Of a stretch of 64,000 bases of DNA, positions 54,656 through 63,187 are shown in pieces. The stretch is taken from contig NZ_JAAXPG010000018.1 in the NCBI RefSeq assembly GCF_012396365.1, positions 62,001 to 126,000 of the forward strand. The letters are read 5' to 3'. Numbering within the stretch: the first letter of the stretch is position 1; each line of letters opens with the position of its first letter. Under the pieces are notes generated by a model. The model was not told the origin of the DNA and searched no databases. It saw nothing but the letters and a program-made list of their open reading frames with translations. Source of the stretch: Nocardiopsis alborubida (lineage in GTDB: Bacteria > Actinomycetota > Actinomycetes > Streptosporangiales > Streptosporangiaceae). Made by a program: the position numbers and the translations under genes.

Positions 54656-55984
54656 TCAGCTGACCGCCTGTGGTTCGGTGGACCGGGGCAGGACGGCCCC
54701 GGCGTCGGCGCTCATGGGGAGCAGCGCGCCCAGGACCTCGTCGAGGCGGTCGAGGTGGGCGCGGATCCAGGGCAGCGCCAGCGGGTCCGTGGCGGCGAGG
54801 GCCGCGTAGCGGCGTTCCTCGGTGTCGCCGTAGAGCAGGCTGGTGGCGACCCGCATGCGCAGGGCTTCCGTCCCCTCCCCGAACTCCGCGGCGGGCAGCA
54901 CCCCCATCCCGAAGCGGTCCAGCAGCAGCCCGGTCAGGTCCGGACCGGTGACCACGCCGTGGAGGGCGGCCAGCCGCTCCCGGACCGGCTCGAAGTCGGG
55001 GTAGAGGTAGAAGGCCGCCCGGGGGACGGCCACGGTGGCGCCCGCGCGGACGAACGCCTCGGTGACCGCACCGGCGACGATGCCGTGCAGGCGGCGGCTG
55101 CGGTCGACGTGGTCGAGGAGTTCGGCGGGTTCGGTGAAGGCGTGCGCGGCGGCCTCCTGGACGGGGGCGACCGGACTCGACCAGATCTCGCTGGCCACCC
55201 CGAGCAGCCCGCCGCGCAGGCGGTGGCCGATCTCGGAGTCGGGCAGGCGCACGACGCCGATGCGCCAGCCGCCCAGGGCCAGGTTCTTGCTCAGCCCGGT
55301 GGAGATGACGGTGCGCTCGGGCGCGTACTCGGCGGGGCTGTGCACCTCGGCGGGCCCCTCGCCGGGGGCCGCGGGGTGGACGAGGTCGCGGTAGATCTCG
55401 TCGGAGATGACGACCAGGTCGAGTTCGCGGGCCACCTCGCACAGGCGCCGGACGGTGTCGGCCCCGGCCACGGTGCCGGTCGGGTTGTCGGGGACGGTGA
55501 CGATGACGGCGTTGACCGTGCGCCCCTCCTCGCGGGCCGCGGTGACGGCGGCGTGCAGCAGGTCCGGCTGGGGTACGCCCCCCTCGCCGGGGGCCGTGGG
55601 AACCATGACGGGCCGCTGCCCCACCAGGCGGCTCTGCGCGGCGTAGCTGACCCAGCTGGGCGCGGCGATCGCGGTGTCGCCGCCGATCTCCAGCAGGAGG
55701 CTGTACAGGAGCGGCTTGCTGCCGGGCCCGGCGATGACCAGCCCGGGGTCGGTGGGCAGCCCGCGGCGCTCCCAGTACCCGGCGGCGGCCTCCCGCAGGG
55801 CCGCGGACCCGGCGACGGGCCCGTAGGCGTTGGCGCCGTTCCCCGCGGTGAGACGGTCGCGCATGACCGGGTGGACCGGGAGTCCGGCCTCGCCGAAGCC
55901 CAGGGGGAGCACGCAGACTCCCTGGCGACGCTTCTCGGCGAGCGCTTCGTTGACGGCGAGGGTCGCGGACACAGTGACGGCCAT
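54656..55984 (-). CDS. Class I/II PLP-dependent aminotransferase
   Basis: A 442-residue fold-type I aminotransferase; the amino acid is not determined. Motifs: LPLGFGEAGLPVHP, AYGPVAGSAALREAAAGYW, VIAGPGSKPLLY (PLP region), TVPDNPTGT, LVVISDEIYRDL and the Schiff-base Lys in STGLSKNLALGGWRIG. ATG at 55984 has GGAGATGAG upstream; a longer frame to 56068 lacks a ribosome site. Divergent from a LysR regulator that probably controls it. Confidence 0.9.
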   Translation of the reverse strand: MAVTVSATLAVNEALAEKRRQGVCVLPLGFGEAGLPVHPVMRDRLTAGNGANAYGPVAGSAALREAAAGYWERRGLPTDPGLVIAGPGSKPLLYSLLLEIGGDTAIAAPSWVSYAAQSRLVGQRPVMVPTAPGEGGVPQPDLLHAAVTAAREEGRTVNAVIVTVPDNPTGTVAGADTVRRLCEVARELDLVVISDEIYRDLVHPAAPGEGPAEVHSPAEYAPERTVISTGLSKNLALGGWRIGVVRLPDSEIGHRLRGGLLGVASEIWSSPVAPVQEAAAHAFTEPAELLDHVDRSRRLHGIVAGAVTEAFVRAGATVAVPRAAFYLYPDFEPVRERLAALHGVVTGPDLTGLLLDRFGMGVLPAAEFGEGTEALRMRVATSLLYGDTEERRYAALAATDPLALPWIRAHLDRLDEVLGALLPMSADAGAVLPRSTEPQAVS

Positions 55985-56118
55985 CGAGGACTCATCTCCG
56001 GTTTGTCGTGAATGCGGGTGCTGCGTGGACTGCCGCCCCACCTGGGAGGACGGCCCGTCACCCCACACACTGCCCAGGTTCAGGCATCAGTACAAGCGCG
56101 TCTTTTCGATGCTGAGAG

Positions 56119-56131
56119 TAAGGTTTCCTTA
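56119..56131. promoter_or_regulatory. Palindrome overlapping the LysR start codon
   Basis: TAAGG-TTT-CCTTA, perfect arms, ending on the first base of the ATG. Its place between divergent genes fits an autoregulatory operator. Confidence 0.4.
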
Positions 56132-57069
56132 TGCTCGATCTGCGTCGTCTGCACGTGCTCCGCGAGTTCAGCATCCGGGGAACCATCTCCGCCACCGCCG
56201 GTGCTCTCGGCTACACGCCCTCGGCCGTGTCCCAGCAGCTGGCCACACTGGAGAGGGAGACGGGCGTCGCGCTGCTGGACCGCTCCGCGCGGGGCGCCGA
56301 ACTCACCGACGCCGGGCGGCTCCTGGTGGCCCAGGCCGAGGACATCCTGGCGCTGGTGGAGGCGACCGAGTCGGTGCTCGCCGAGCAGTCGGACCTGGCG
56401 CTGGGCGTGGTCACCGTCACGGCGTTCCCGACCGCCGCCGTGGCGTTCGCCCCGCTGCTGGTGCCGCCGCTGCGCCGGCACGAGGGGATGCAGCTGCTGC
56501 TGCGCCAGACCCTGCTGGCGACGGGGACCCAGCAGGTGCGCTCGCGGGAGGTGGACATCGCCCTGGTCGACGACTGGTCCGGACAGCACCCCGGGCGCGG
56601 ACCGGAGAGCGGGCTGCGGCACATCCACCTGATGCGCGACCCGATGGTGCTGGCGGTGCCCCGGGAGCACACGCTGGCCGACCCCTCGACGCCGGTGGTG
56701 CTGGAGCGGTTGCTGAACGAGTCGTGGATCGTGACGCCCGAGAGCGAGCGTTCGCGCTACGGAACGGACCGGCTCCTGTCCGAGGTGGGCGGACTGCCTT
56801 CCGCCGCCTGGGAGTTCGAGGGGCTGGGAACGGTGCTGAGCCTGGTGTCGCGCGGAATCGGGATCGCCGCGGTCCCGGCCCTGGCGATGGTGGGGGCCCC
56901 GGCGGGACTGGTCTACCGGAGGCTGCCCGTGTCCGCGCCCGAGCGGCACGTGTACGCGGTGGTGCGCTCGGTGGCGGCGAGGCGGCCGGCGGTTCAGGTG
57001 ACGCTGGCGGCGTTGAGGGATGCCTCGCAGCAGGTGAACAGGGAGATCGCCGGGATGACGATGGCCTGA
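56131..57069 (+). CDS. LysR-family transcriptional regulator
   Basis: A 312-residue regulator. The N-terminal winged helix (1-60) reads LDLRRLHVLREFSIRGTISATA, then GYTPSAVSQQLATLERETGV (recognition helix) and LTDAGRLL; the linker helix and a two-lobed effector domain (about 90-300) follow. There is no ribosome site upstream of ATG 56131, only the palindrome. Divergent from an aminotransferase gene, the likely target. Effector unknown. Confidence 0.92.
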   Translation: MLDLRRLHVLREFSIRGTISATAGALGYTPSAVSQQLATLERETGVALLDRSARGAELTDAGRLLVAQAEDILALVEATESVLAEQSDLALGVVTVTAFPTAAVAFAPLLVPPLRRHEGMQLLLRQTLLATGTQQVRSREVDIALVDDWSGQHPGRGPESGLRHIHLMRDPMVLAVPREHTLADPSTPVVLERLLNESWIVTPESERSRYGTDRLLSEVGGLPSAAWEFEGLGTVLSLVSRGIGIAAVPALAMVGAPAGLVYRRLPVSAPERHVYAVVRSVAARRPAVQVTLAALRDASQQVNREIAGMTMA

Positions 57070-57306
57070 CCACGGGCGCCGGTCCGCTCCGCGCCGGCTC
57101 CGCCGGGACCTCCGCCAGTCCGCGCGGCGCGTGCTCGGGCTTGTCCGAGGGCCCGCCCCCTTCGGCTGAGCGCCGCGCAGCGCTCTACGCCGACCCCGCC
57201 GGACTCCCCCTCCCGCCCCGCCTCCGCAGGCGCGCCCTCACCCGCGGGACCGCCGCGAAACGGCGCGTGGCCCGGACCCCCGGGGCCGGACCACGTTCGT
57301 CGCCGT

Positions 57307-57636
57307 TCAATCTCTCTCCCTGCCGCGTGTCCGGTCGATCCGGCGGCGCAGTCTGCGGCAGACGTGGAGTGCCCGGTCACGGTCGTCCCGGGCGTTCCAC
57401 CATCGGGCGTAGGCTTCCAGTCTTCTTTTGCGCAGTGCCTCCAGCTCGGCCTCCATCCGGTTCACCCGGTGCTCCAGGTCGATGCGCTCGCGTTCGAACA
57501 CCGACATGTCGCGCTCGTGGAACCCCGCCTCCCGCTCGGCACTGACGAGCCGATCGGTGAGGCCCTCGGTGGGGTTTCCTCGGCCGGACTGTGCACTGAT
57601 CCCTTCGAACCACACAACATCTTGTGTATCCCGCAC
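57307..57636 (-). CDS. Coiled-coil hypothetical protein
   Basis: Up to 109 residues, highly charged. Residues about 28-105 form a predicted coiled coil (ERERIDLEHRVNRMEAELEA, then RRLEAYARWWNARDDRDRA) ending in a basic tail. No family recognised. Two starts are possible: GTG at 57636 and GTG at 57615 (codon 8); neither has a good ribosome site. The upstream DNA is unusually AT-rich. It stands alone next to a GT4 gene. Confidence 0.55.
   Translation of the reverse strand: MRDTQDVVWFEGISAQSGRGNPTEGLTDRLVSAEREAGFHERDMSVFERERIDLEHRVNRMEAELEALRKRRLEAYARWWNARDDRDRALHVCRRLRRRIDRTRGRERD
57612..57627. promoter_or_regulatory. Inverted repeat at the 5' end of the coiled-coil gene
   Basis: ACACAA-CATC-TTGTGT, perfect six-base arms, covering the first codons of the longer frame. 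If the start is the GTG at 57615 the repeat would overlap it, as an operator might. Confidence 0.35.
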
Positions 57637-57722
57637 GGGGACAACATCACCGGTCGCTACGCAAAGAATACGGAAAGTGGCAGAAGAATCTAAATATCAA
57701 TCAAACGGCCCTTTCGGACACC

Positions 57723-58922
57723 TCAGGCCGCGACCAACCTCTCGACCCGCACGTGGGCCGAGTCCCGCAGACGGGTGTAGACCTCCTCGAACCGCTCCAG
57801 GGACCGGTGGTGGTCGTGCCGCCGCGCGAGTTCGCGGCTGGCCGCGCCCAGGGCGCGCCTCCGGGGGCCGAGCACGAGGAGCAGCCGGTCCGCCAGGAGC
57901 ACGGGATCGCCCGGCGGGAAGAGGAACCCGTTGCGCCCCTCCTCCACCAGGTGCGGCAGCGCCATCGCGTCCGCGGCCACCACCGGCAGGCCGGTGGACA
58001 TCGCCTCCAGGGTGGCGATGCTCTGCAACTCGGCCACACCGGCGATCGCGAAGGCGTCCCCCGCCGCGTAGACCAGGGGCAGGTCCTCGTCCGGGACGAA
58101 GCCCAGGAAGAACACCCGGTCCGCCACCCCCAGCTCCGCGGCCAGCGAGCGCAGTTCCTCCTCGCGCTGGCCGGTCCCCGCCAGGGCCAGCTGGGCGTCC
58201 CGCTCGGGCACGATCCGCGCGAGCGCCCGGATCGTGTCGTCGATCCTCTTCTCCGCGTCCAGCCTGCCCACGAAGACGATCGTGTCCCGGTCGGGCAGCC
58301 CGAACCGGCGCCGCGCCGCGGCGGGGTCCTCGTGGGGGCGGAACCGGTCCAGGTCGATCCCGCACGAGATGGCCTCGACCCCGCGCGTGAACCCCTTCTC
58401 CCGCAGGAGCCGGGCGGCCCGCGGGGTCGGCGTGGTCACGTGGTCGGCCTCCCCCGCCACCCGGATCATGTCCTTCCAGGCCAGGAGGCCCGCGAGCTCC
58501 TGCATCGGCGTGGGGATCCGGGCGTGCGCGTACAGGTTGTCCGGCATGAAGTGGTTGGTGAGCACCACGGGTACACCAGCGGCGCGGCCCCTGCGCACCG
58601 CCGAGCGGCTGAGCGGGAAGTGGCTCTGCGCGTGCACGACGTCGGGCTCCAGGCGCTGGACGATCCGGGCGATGTGCCCGCCCATACCCAGCGGGACGGC
58701 GGCGCGCATGAAGGGGATGGGCGCCGAACGCAGGCGGTGCTCGGTCACCGCGCCGTTGACCGTGACGTAGGGGTCGCCCTGCTCGGAGGGGCACACCACG
58801 TGGACCCGGTGCCCTCGCCCGGCCAGCCCCTCGGCCAGGCGGTGGGTGAAGTATCCGGCCCCGTTGACGTCGGGGGGATAGGTGTCGCTGGCGATCAGGA
58901 CACGCAGCGGGCGTTCGGCCAT
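57723..58922 (-). CDS. GT4 glycosyltransferase
   Basis: A 399-residue GT-B glycosyltransferase. The N-terminal lobe opens LRVLIASDTYPPDVNGAGYF and includes DVVHAQSHFPL and LTNHFMPDN; the C-terminal lobe has IVFVGRLDAEKRID and the donor-binding ELQSIATLEAMSTGLPVVAADA (E-x7-E). It resembles phosphatidylinositol mannosyl-/glycolipid transferases, but the acceptor is not identifiable. ATG at 58922 follows AAGGAG by about nine bases. Twelve bases after the EamA gene, in one operon. Confidence 0.9.
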   Translation of the reverse strand: MAERPLRVLIASDTYPPDVNGAGYFTHRLAEGLAGRGHRVHVVCPSEQGDPYVTVNGAVTEHRLRSAPIPFMRAAVPLGMGGHIARIVQRLEPDVVHAQSHFPLSRSAVRRGRAAGVPVVLTNHFMPDNLYAHARIPTPMQELAGLLAWKDMIRVAGEADHVTTPTPRAARLLREKGFTRGVEAISCGIDLDRFRPHEDPAAARRRFGLPDRDTIVFVGRLDAEKRIDDTIRALARIVPERDAQLALAGTGQREEELRSLAAELGVADRVFFLGFVPDEDLPLVYAAGDAFAIAGVAELQSIATLEAMSTGLPVVAADAMALPHLVEEGRNGFLFPPGDPVLLADRLLLVLGPRRRALGAASRELARRHDHHRSLERFEEVYTRLRDSAHVRVERLVAA

Positions 58923-58934
58923 GGTGGTTGCTCC

Positions 58935-59810
58935 TTAGCGTTCGGTGTCGGCGACGACCTCGGGGTTGCGGTGGCGCGCCTGGGCGAGGGCGATGGTCCC
59001 GGCGACGGCGAGGCAGGCGAAGACCAGCGCGCCGAACTGGGCGGGAGGGGTCTGCGGCGCGCCCTCTCCCAGGAGGAGGGCGCCGATGGCCACACCGACC
59101 ACGGGGTCGGTGATCAGGAGGGTCGCGTAGGCGGCCGTGAAGTGCCCGGTGCGGTAGGCGTTCTGCATCAGAAGGGCGCCGAAGACCGCCGTGGCCACGG
59201 CGAGCGGGGTCAGCCAGCTGATCAGGCTGGTCCAGTCCCCGACGGCGTTGGCGGCCAGGACGCGTGCCAGCCCGGACGTGGTGCCCATGGCCGTACCGCC
59301 CGCCAGGGCGAGCAGGAGGGCCCGGACCCCGTTGTTCATCCGGTGCGCCGTGAAGTGGACGACGGCTCCCGCGCCGAGGGTGAACCCGGTGAGCGCCAGC
59401 GCCGCGCCGGTGGTCATGGCGGGGCTGTTGGCGGTGTGCGGGAACAGGGAGATCACCCCGGTCAGGCCGACCATGACGGCGGTTCCGGCGATGATCTGGG
59501 AGGGGCTCACCCTGCGGCGGTTGAACAGGGCCGACAGCACGATGGCGAACAGCAGGCCGGTCACGCCGATCGGCTGGATGATGGTCAGCGGCGCACCGCT
59601 GAGGGCCACCAGGTGCAGCCCCGCGCCGAGGACGGCGGCCACGCTGCCGATCATCCAGCGGGGCTGGCGCAGCAGGTGCAGCAGGAACCCGGCCTTCGCC
59701 ACCCGGCCGCCCGGGGCGCGGACGGCGTCGCGCTCCTGGAGGGCGGAACCCAGCGCCAGGGTGAACGCGCCGGCCACGGCGATGAGGATCGGCACCAGCA
59801 TCAGCGCCAC
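58935..59810 (-). CDS. EamA-type (DMT) transporter
   Basis: A 291-residue membrane protein with two EamA repeats, about ten helices. Seen: LALGSALQERDAVRAP, LTIIQPIGVTGLLFAIVLSAL, VMVGLTGVISLF, and the second repeat around LITDPVVGVAIGALLLGEG. Substrate unknown. GTG at 59810 is used; an internal ATG (59801) is also possible and the ribosome site is weak. It shares an operon with the GT4 gene, so export or lipid-linked sugar handling is conceivable. Confidence 0.87.
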   Translation of the reverse strand: MALMLVPILIAVAGAFTLALGSALQERDAVRAPGGRVAKAGFLLHLLRQPRWMIGSVAAVLGAGLHLVALSGAPLTIIQPIGVTGLLFAIVLSALFNRRRVSPSQIIAGTAVMVGLTGVISLFPHTANSPAMTTGAALALTGFTLGAGAVVHFTAHRMNNGVRALLLALAGGTAMGTTSGLARVLAANAVGDWTSLISWLTPLAVATAVFGALLMQNAYRTGHFTAAYATLLITDPVVGVAIGALLLGEGAPQTPPAQFGALVFACLAVAGTIALAQARHRNPEVVADTER

Positions 59811-59925
59811 CGCCCCACGGGTGTCCCCCGTCTCCCGGGCATCGCCGAACCCCCTCTGTTCCGTCGTCCCAGCAACGGTACGGACGGGCCCCGCGCCACG
59901 GCGATAACGTCAACCCCCCGTCCGC

Positions 59926-59946
59926 CGTGGTGGTAACCCCACCACG
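59926..59946. promoter_or_regulatory. Inverted repeat between divergent EamA-GT4 operon and hexosaminidase gene
   Basis: CGTGGTGG-TAACC-CCACCACG, perfect eight-base arms, about 115 bases before the EamA start and 140 before the GH20 start. Candidate operator, regulator unknown. Confidence 0.4.
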
Positions 59947-60055
59947 TCCGCACCTACCCGGTCACGGTTCCGGTACCCCGTCGTTTCCGGGTACGGGGTG
60001 ACCGTTTGTCCCCAGGGGGTGTGCCCGCGAGGAGCCACGTGGCACTATGTCCGGT

Positions 60056-60071
60056 ATTGGTCTAGACCGGA
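60056..60071 (+). promoter_or_regulatory. DasR-responsive element (dre) before the GH20 gene
   Basis: ATTGGTCTAGACCGGA contains the perfect core GGTCTAGACC and matches 13 of 16 positions of the streptomycete dre consensus. It lies directly after a TATGTC -10-like element (60046-60051) and 15 bases before the GTG, a repressing position. Confidence 0.7.
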
Positions 60072-60086
60072 TAGGAGCGGTTCACC

Positions 60087-61667
60087 GTGCCTGACACTTC
60101 CCCCTTCCTCGTCCCCCGTCCCAACTCCTCGACTCCGGGAGACACCGGGGGGCTCACGCTGACCGCCTCGACCAGGGTGTCCGCCGACCCCGACGCCCGG
60201 GGCACGCTCACGTGGCTCCAGCGTGAACTCGGCGCGGCCACCGGCCTGCCCCTGGCCGCCGGTGACGAGGCCAGCGCACAGGTCCGGCTGAGCGTGGACC
60301 CCGAGGCGGGCCTGGGCCGCGAGGGCTACCGGCTGATCGTGGACGCCGAGGGCGCCATCATCGTGGGCAACGACCCCGCCGGGGTGTTCTACGGCGCGCA
60401 GACCCTGCGGCAGCTGCTGCCCGCCGACGCCTACCGGGACGCCCCTCTGGGCGGCGCCGAGTGGACCCTGCCCGCCGTGAGCGTCACCGACGCGCCGCGT
60501 TTCCGCTGGCGGGGCGTGATGCTGGACGTGGCCCGCCACTTCGTGCCCAAGCGCGAGGTGCTGCGGTTCATCGACCTGCTGGCCATGCACAAGCTCAACG
60601 TCCTGCACCTGCACCTGACCGACGACCAGGGGTGGCGAGTGGAGATCCGCCGCTATCCGAGGCTGACCGAGGCGGGCTCCTGGCGGACCCGGAGCCAGGT
60701 GGGCGCCGCCAAGCCGCCCGTGTTCGACGAGCGCCCGCACGGCGGTTTCTTCACCCAGGACGACATCCGCGAGATCGTCGCCTACGCCGACGCCCGGCAC
60801 GTGGCCGTCGTCCCCGAGATCGACGTGCCCGGCCACTCGCAGGCCGCCATCCACGCCTACCCCGAGCTGGGCGAGTGCGGACAGATCCCGGTCGGCGACC
60901 AGTGGGGCATCTTCGAGGAGGTGCTCGCGGTCACCGACAACGTCCTGGAGTTCTACCGGGGCGTCCTGGACGAGCTGATCGAGCTGTTCCCGAGCACCTA
61001 CGTGCACGTGGGCGGCGACGAGTGCCCCAAGACCCAGTGGCGGGCGAGCGCGTCCGCGCAGCGGCGGATCAAGGAGGAGGGGCTGGCCGACGAGGACGAG
61101 TTGCAGAGCTGGTTCATCCGCCAGCTGGACGAGCACCTGACCTCACGCGGCCGCCGACTGGTCGGCTGGGACGAGATCCTGGAGGGAGGACTCGCGCCGG
61201 GGGCGACCGTGATGTCGTGGCGCGGCGAGGAGGGCGGTGTCGCGGCCGCGCGAGCCGGTCACGACGTGGTCATGAGCCCCACCCGCACCTCCTACCTGGA
61301 CTACCGGCAGTCGGAGTCCGGGGACGAGCCCGTCCCGGTGGGCACGCTGCTGCGGACCGAAGACGTCTACCTGGCCGAGCCGGTCCCCCCGGGGCTGACC
61401 GAGCAGGAGTCCGCGCACGTGCTGGGCGCGCAGGTGAACGTGTGGACCGAGCACATCGACACGCCGCGCAGGCTGGACTACATGGTCTTCCCCAGGCTGT
61501 CGGCCTTCGCCGAGCAGGTGTGGTCGTCCGGTGAGCGCGACTACGCCGAGTTCGAGCCCCGGCTGAGGCGGCACCTGGAGCGGCTCGACGCGGTCGGGGT
61601 GGAGTACCGGCCGCTGGACGGGCCGCGCCCGTGGCACACCCGTCCGGGGGTGCCGGGCTGGGGGTGA
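60087..61667 (+). CDS. Beta-N-acetylhexosaminidase, GH20
   Basis: Releases terminal GlcNAc/GalNAc from chitobiose, muropeptides or glycoconjugates by substrate-assisted catalysis. 526 residues: N-terminal GH20b domain (about 20-140), then the barrel with RGVMLDVARHFVP, HLHLTDDQGWR, VVPEIDVPGHSQAA and the catalytic Asp-Glu pair in VHVGGDECPKTQW. No signal peptide is present, so it is probably cytoplasmic and acts on imported disaccharides. GTG at 60087 follows AGGAG. Expression is likely controlled by DasR through the dre site upstream. Confidence 0.95.
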   Translation: MPDTSPFLVPRPNSSTPGDTGGLTLTASTRVSADPDARGTLTWLQRELGAATGLPLAAGDEASAQVRLSVDPEAGLGREGYRLIVDAEGAIIVGNDPAGVFYGAQTLRQLLPADAYRDAPLGGAEWTLPAVSVTDAPRFRWRGVMLDVARHFVPKREVLRFIDLLAMHKLNVLHLHLTDDQGWRVEIRRYPRLTEAGSWRTRSQVGAAKPPVFDERPHGGFFTQDDIREIVAYADARHVAVVPEIDVPGHSQAAIHAYPELGECGQIPVGDQWGIFEEVLAVTDNVLEFYRGVLDELIELFPSTYVHVGGDECPKTQWRASASAQRRIKEEGLADEDELQSWFIRQLDEHLTSRGRRLVGWDEILEGGLAPGATVMSWRGEEGGVAAARAGHDVVMSPTRTSYLDYRQSESGDEPVPVGTLLRTEDVYLAEPVPPGLTEQESAHVLGAQVNVWTEHIDTPRRLDYMVFPRLSAFAEQVWSSGERDYAEFEPRLRRHLERLDAVGVEYRPLDGPRPWHTRPGVPGWG

Positions 61668-61680
61668 CCCCGGGTACGAA

Positions 61681-61694
61681 GGGCCCCGGGGCCC
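61681..61694. terminator. Weak terminator between convergent genes
   Basis: GGGCCCC/GGGGCCC palindrome in a 76-base GC-rich gap between the GH20 and D-serine dehydratase-like genes. Confidence 0.4.
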
Positions 61695-61743
61695 GTGAGC
61701 CGGTGGCGACCGGACCCCGGATCCCGGGCGCCGTCCCGGGGCC

Positions 61744-62997
61744 TCAGAAGTAGGTGGCCGCCATCTCCACGACGGTGTCCTCCTCGTCCACCACCGGCAG
61801 GACCCGCCAGCGGTCGAAGGCCGTGCACGGGTGCGAGATCCCGAAGGAGACCAGGTCGCCGGGGCTGACCTCCAGCCCCGGCGGAACCCTCAGGTAGGCG
61901 TGGTGGTCGTTGAGGTCGGTCACCTCCGTGCCCCCGGCCTCCACGGTGGCGCCGTCCGCGCGGCGCAGGCGGCGCGGCACGGGGAACCCCTGGTCGTGGT
62001 TGGCGTCGCGGCGCCCCATGCCGACGATCGCCAGCCCCTCCTCCGGGGTGGAGGTCACCTGGGCCCACAGCTCCAGGGCCCCGGCCAGCGCGTCGGGGCC
62101 CTGCGGCAGGCGGCGGTAGGGCGTGGTGCGCCGGTACAGGCCGTCGTCGTGGACCACGTAGGCGCCGCTGCGCAGGATCGGCAGGACGTCCTCCCGGCCG
62201 CCGAGCTCCTCGGCGACCAGGTCGAACCACGCGCTGCCGCCCACCGACAGCACCGGCCGGTCCAGGCCGTGCCGGGCGGCCAGCGCCGCGGCGTCGCCGA
62301 CCAGGTCGCGCAGGAAGCCGCGCACTCCGTCGGCGTCGCCGAGCGGCCCCTCGTAGCCGGCCACCCCGGCCAGTTCCAGGCCCGGCGCGTCGGCGACGGC
62401 CGCGGCCACCGCGAGCAGTTCCTCCCGGGTGCGGCAGCCGGTGCGCCCCCCGGGGACCCCCCGTTCGACCAGCACCCGCAGGGGCCGTCCGGCGGAGCGC
62501 TCCCCGGGCCGGTCTGCGGCGGCCTCCGCGGCGACCGCCACCCCCTCGGCGGAGTCGGCGTAGAAGAGGAACTCGAAGTCGGGGTCCTCGTCCAGCTCAC
62601 CGACCGCCCAGCGCAGCACCCGGCCGTCGAGCAGCTCGTTGGCGAGCAGGATCCGGCGCACGCCGAACCGCCGGAAGTCCAGGACCTGGTTGGCGCTGGC
62701 GGCGGAGACCCCCCAGGCGCCCGCGTCCAGCTGGCGCTGGATGAGGACCGGAGCCATGGAGGTCTTGCCGTGCGGGGCGAACAGCAGCCGGTGGTGCTCG
62801 GCGAAGTCGGCGAGCGCGGCGACGTTGCGGTCCAGCGCGGAGGCGCGCAGCACCATCAGCGGCCAGGTGAACGGGCCGGTGAACAGGTGGTCGCGGCGGG
62901 CCGCGAACTCCTCCAGGGGAATCGGGGCGTCCGTCCACCACAGGCCCTTGGTGCGCCAGTCGACGTGTTCCTGGGGGATGGTCAGCCGATCGCTCAC
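61744..62997 (-). CDS. D-serine dehydratase-like amino acid deaminase (fold-type III PLP enzyme)
   Basis: A 417-residue protein with an alanine-racemase-type N-terminal barrel and a C-terminal D-ser_dehydrat domain. The PLP lysine is Lys78 in APHGKTSM; GVSAASANQV and PVLSVGGSAWFD are barrel motifs; the metal-binding ISHPCTAFDRW is near the C-terminus. Likely acts on a D-amino acid or D-3-hydroxy amino acid. GTG at 62997 is chosen by homology of MSDRLTIPQE; AGGAGG is 11 bases upstream, rather far. The extension to 63105 is Gly/Pro-rich and unlikely. Confidence 0.88.
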   Translation of the reverse strand: MSDRLTIPQEHVDWRTKGLWWTDAPIPLEEFAARRDHLFTGPFTWPLMVLRASALDRNVAALADFAEHHRLLFAPHGKTSMAPVLIQRQLDAGAWGVSAASANQVLDFRRFGVRRILLANELLDGRVLRWAVGELDEDPDFEFLFYADSAEGVAVAAEAAADRPGERSAGRPLRVLVERGVPGGRTGCRTREELLAVAAAVADAPGLELAGVAGYEGPLGDADGVRGFLRDLVGDAAALAARHGLDRPVLSVGGSAWFDLVAEELGGREDVLPILRSGAYVVHDDGLYRRTTPYRRLPQGPDALAGALELWAQVTSTPEEGLAIVGMGRRDANHDQGFPVPRRLRRADGATVEAGGTEVTDLNDHHAYLRVPPGLEVSPGDLVSFGISHPCTAFDRWRVLPVVDEEDTVVEMAATYF

Positions 62998-63023
62998 GTG
63001 GTGTCCGCCTCCTGGTCCGAACG

Positions 63024-63068
63024 CCCCGCTTCCGGGGAGACCGCGGCGCGGTCTCCCCGGAAGCGGGG
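63024..63068 (-). terminator. Very strong hairpin downstream of GDPD
   Basis: A perfect 21-bp stem with a three-base loop (arms begin CCCCGCTTCCGG and end CCGGAAGCGGGG). It lies 120 bases past the GDPD stop and 27 bases before the deaminase start, so it separates the two genes. Confidence 0.7.
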
Positions 63069-63187
63069 TCCTCGTGTGGGTCGGACCGATCATCCCACCC
63101 GACACCGCCCGGGGCCAGGGAGCGCTCCGGGCGCGGCCCGGGGACGGCGCCCCTCTGAGGCGGACGCGGTTCCCGGACCGACGCGGG

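Noticed and set aside
61744..63105. Longer deaminase starting at 63105
   Set aside because: The extension would translate through the 21-bp hairpin and is Gly/Pro-rich.
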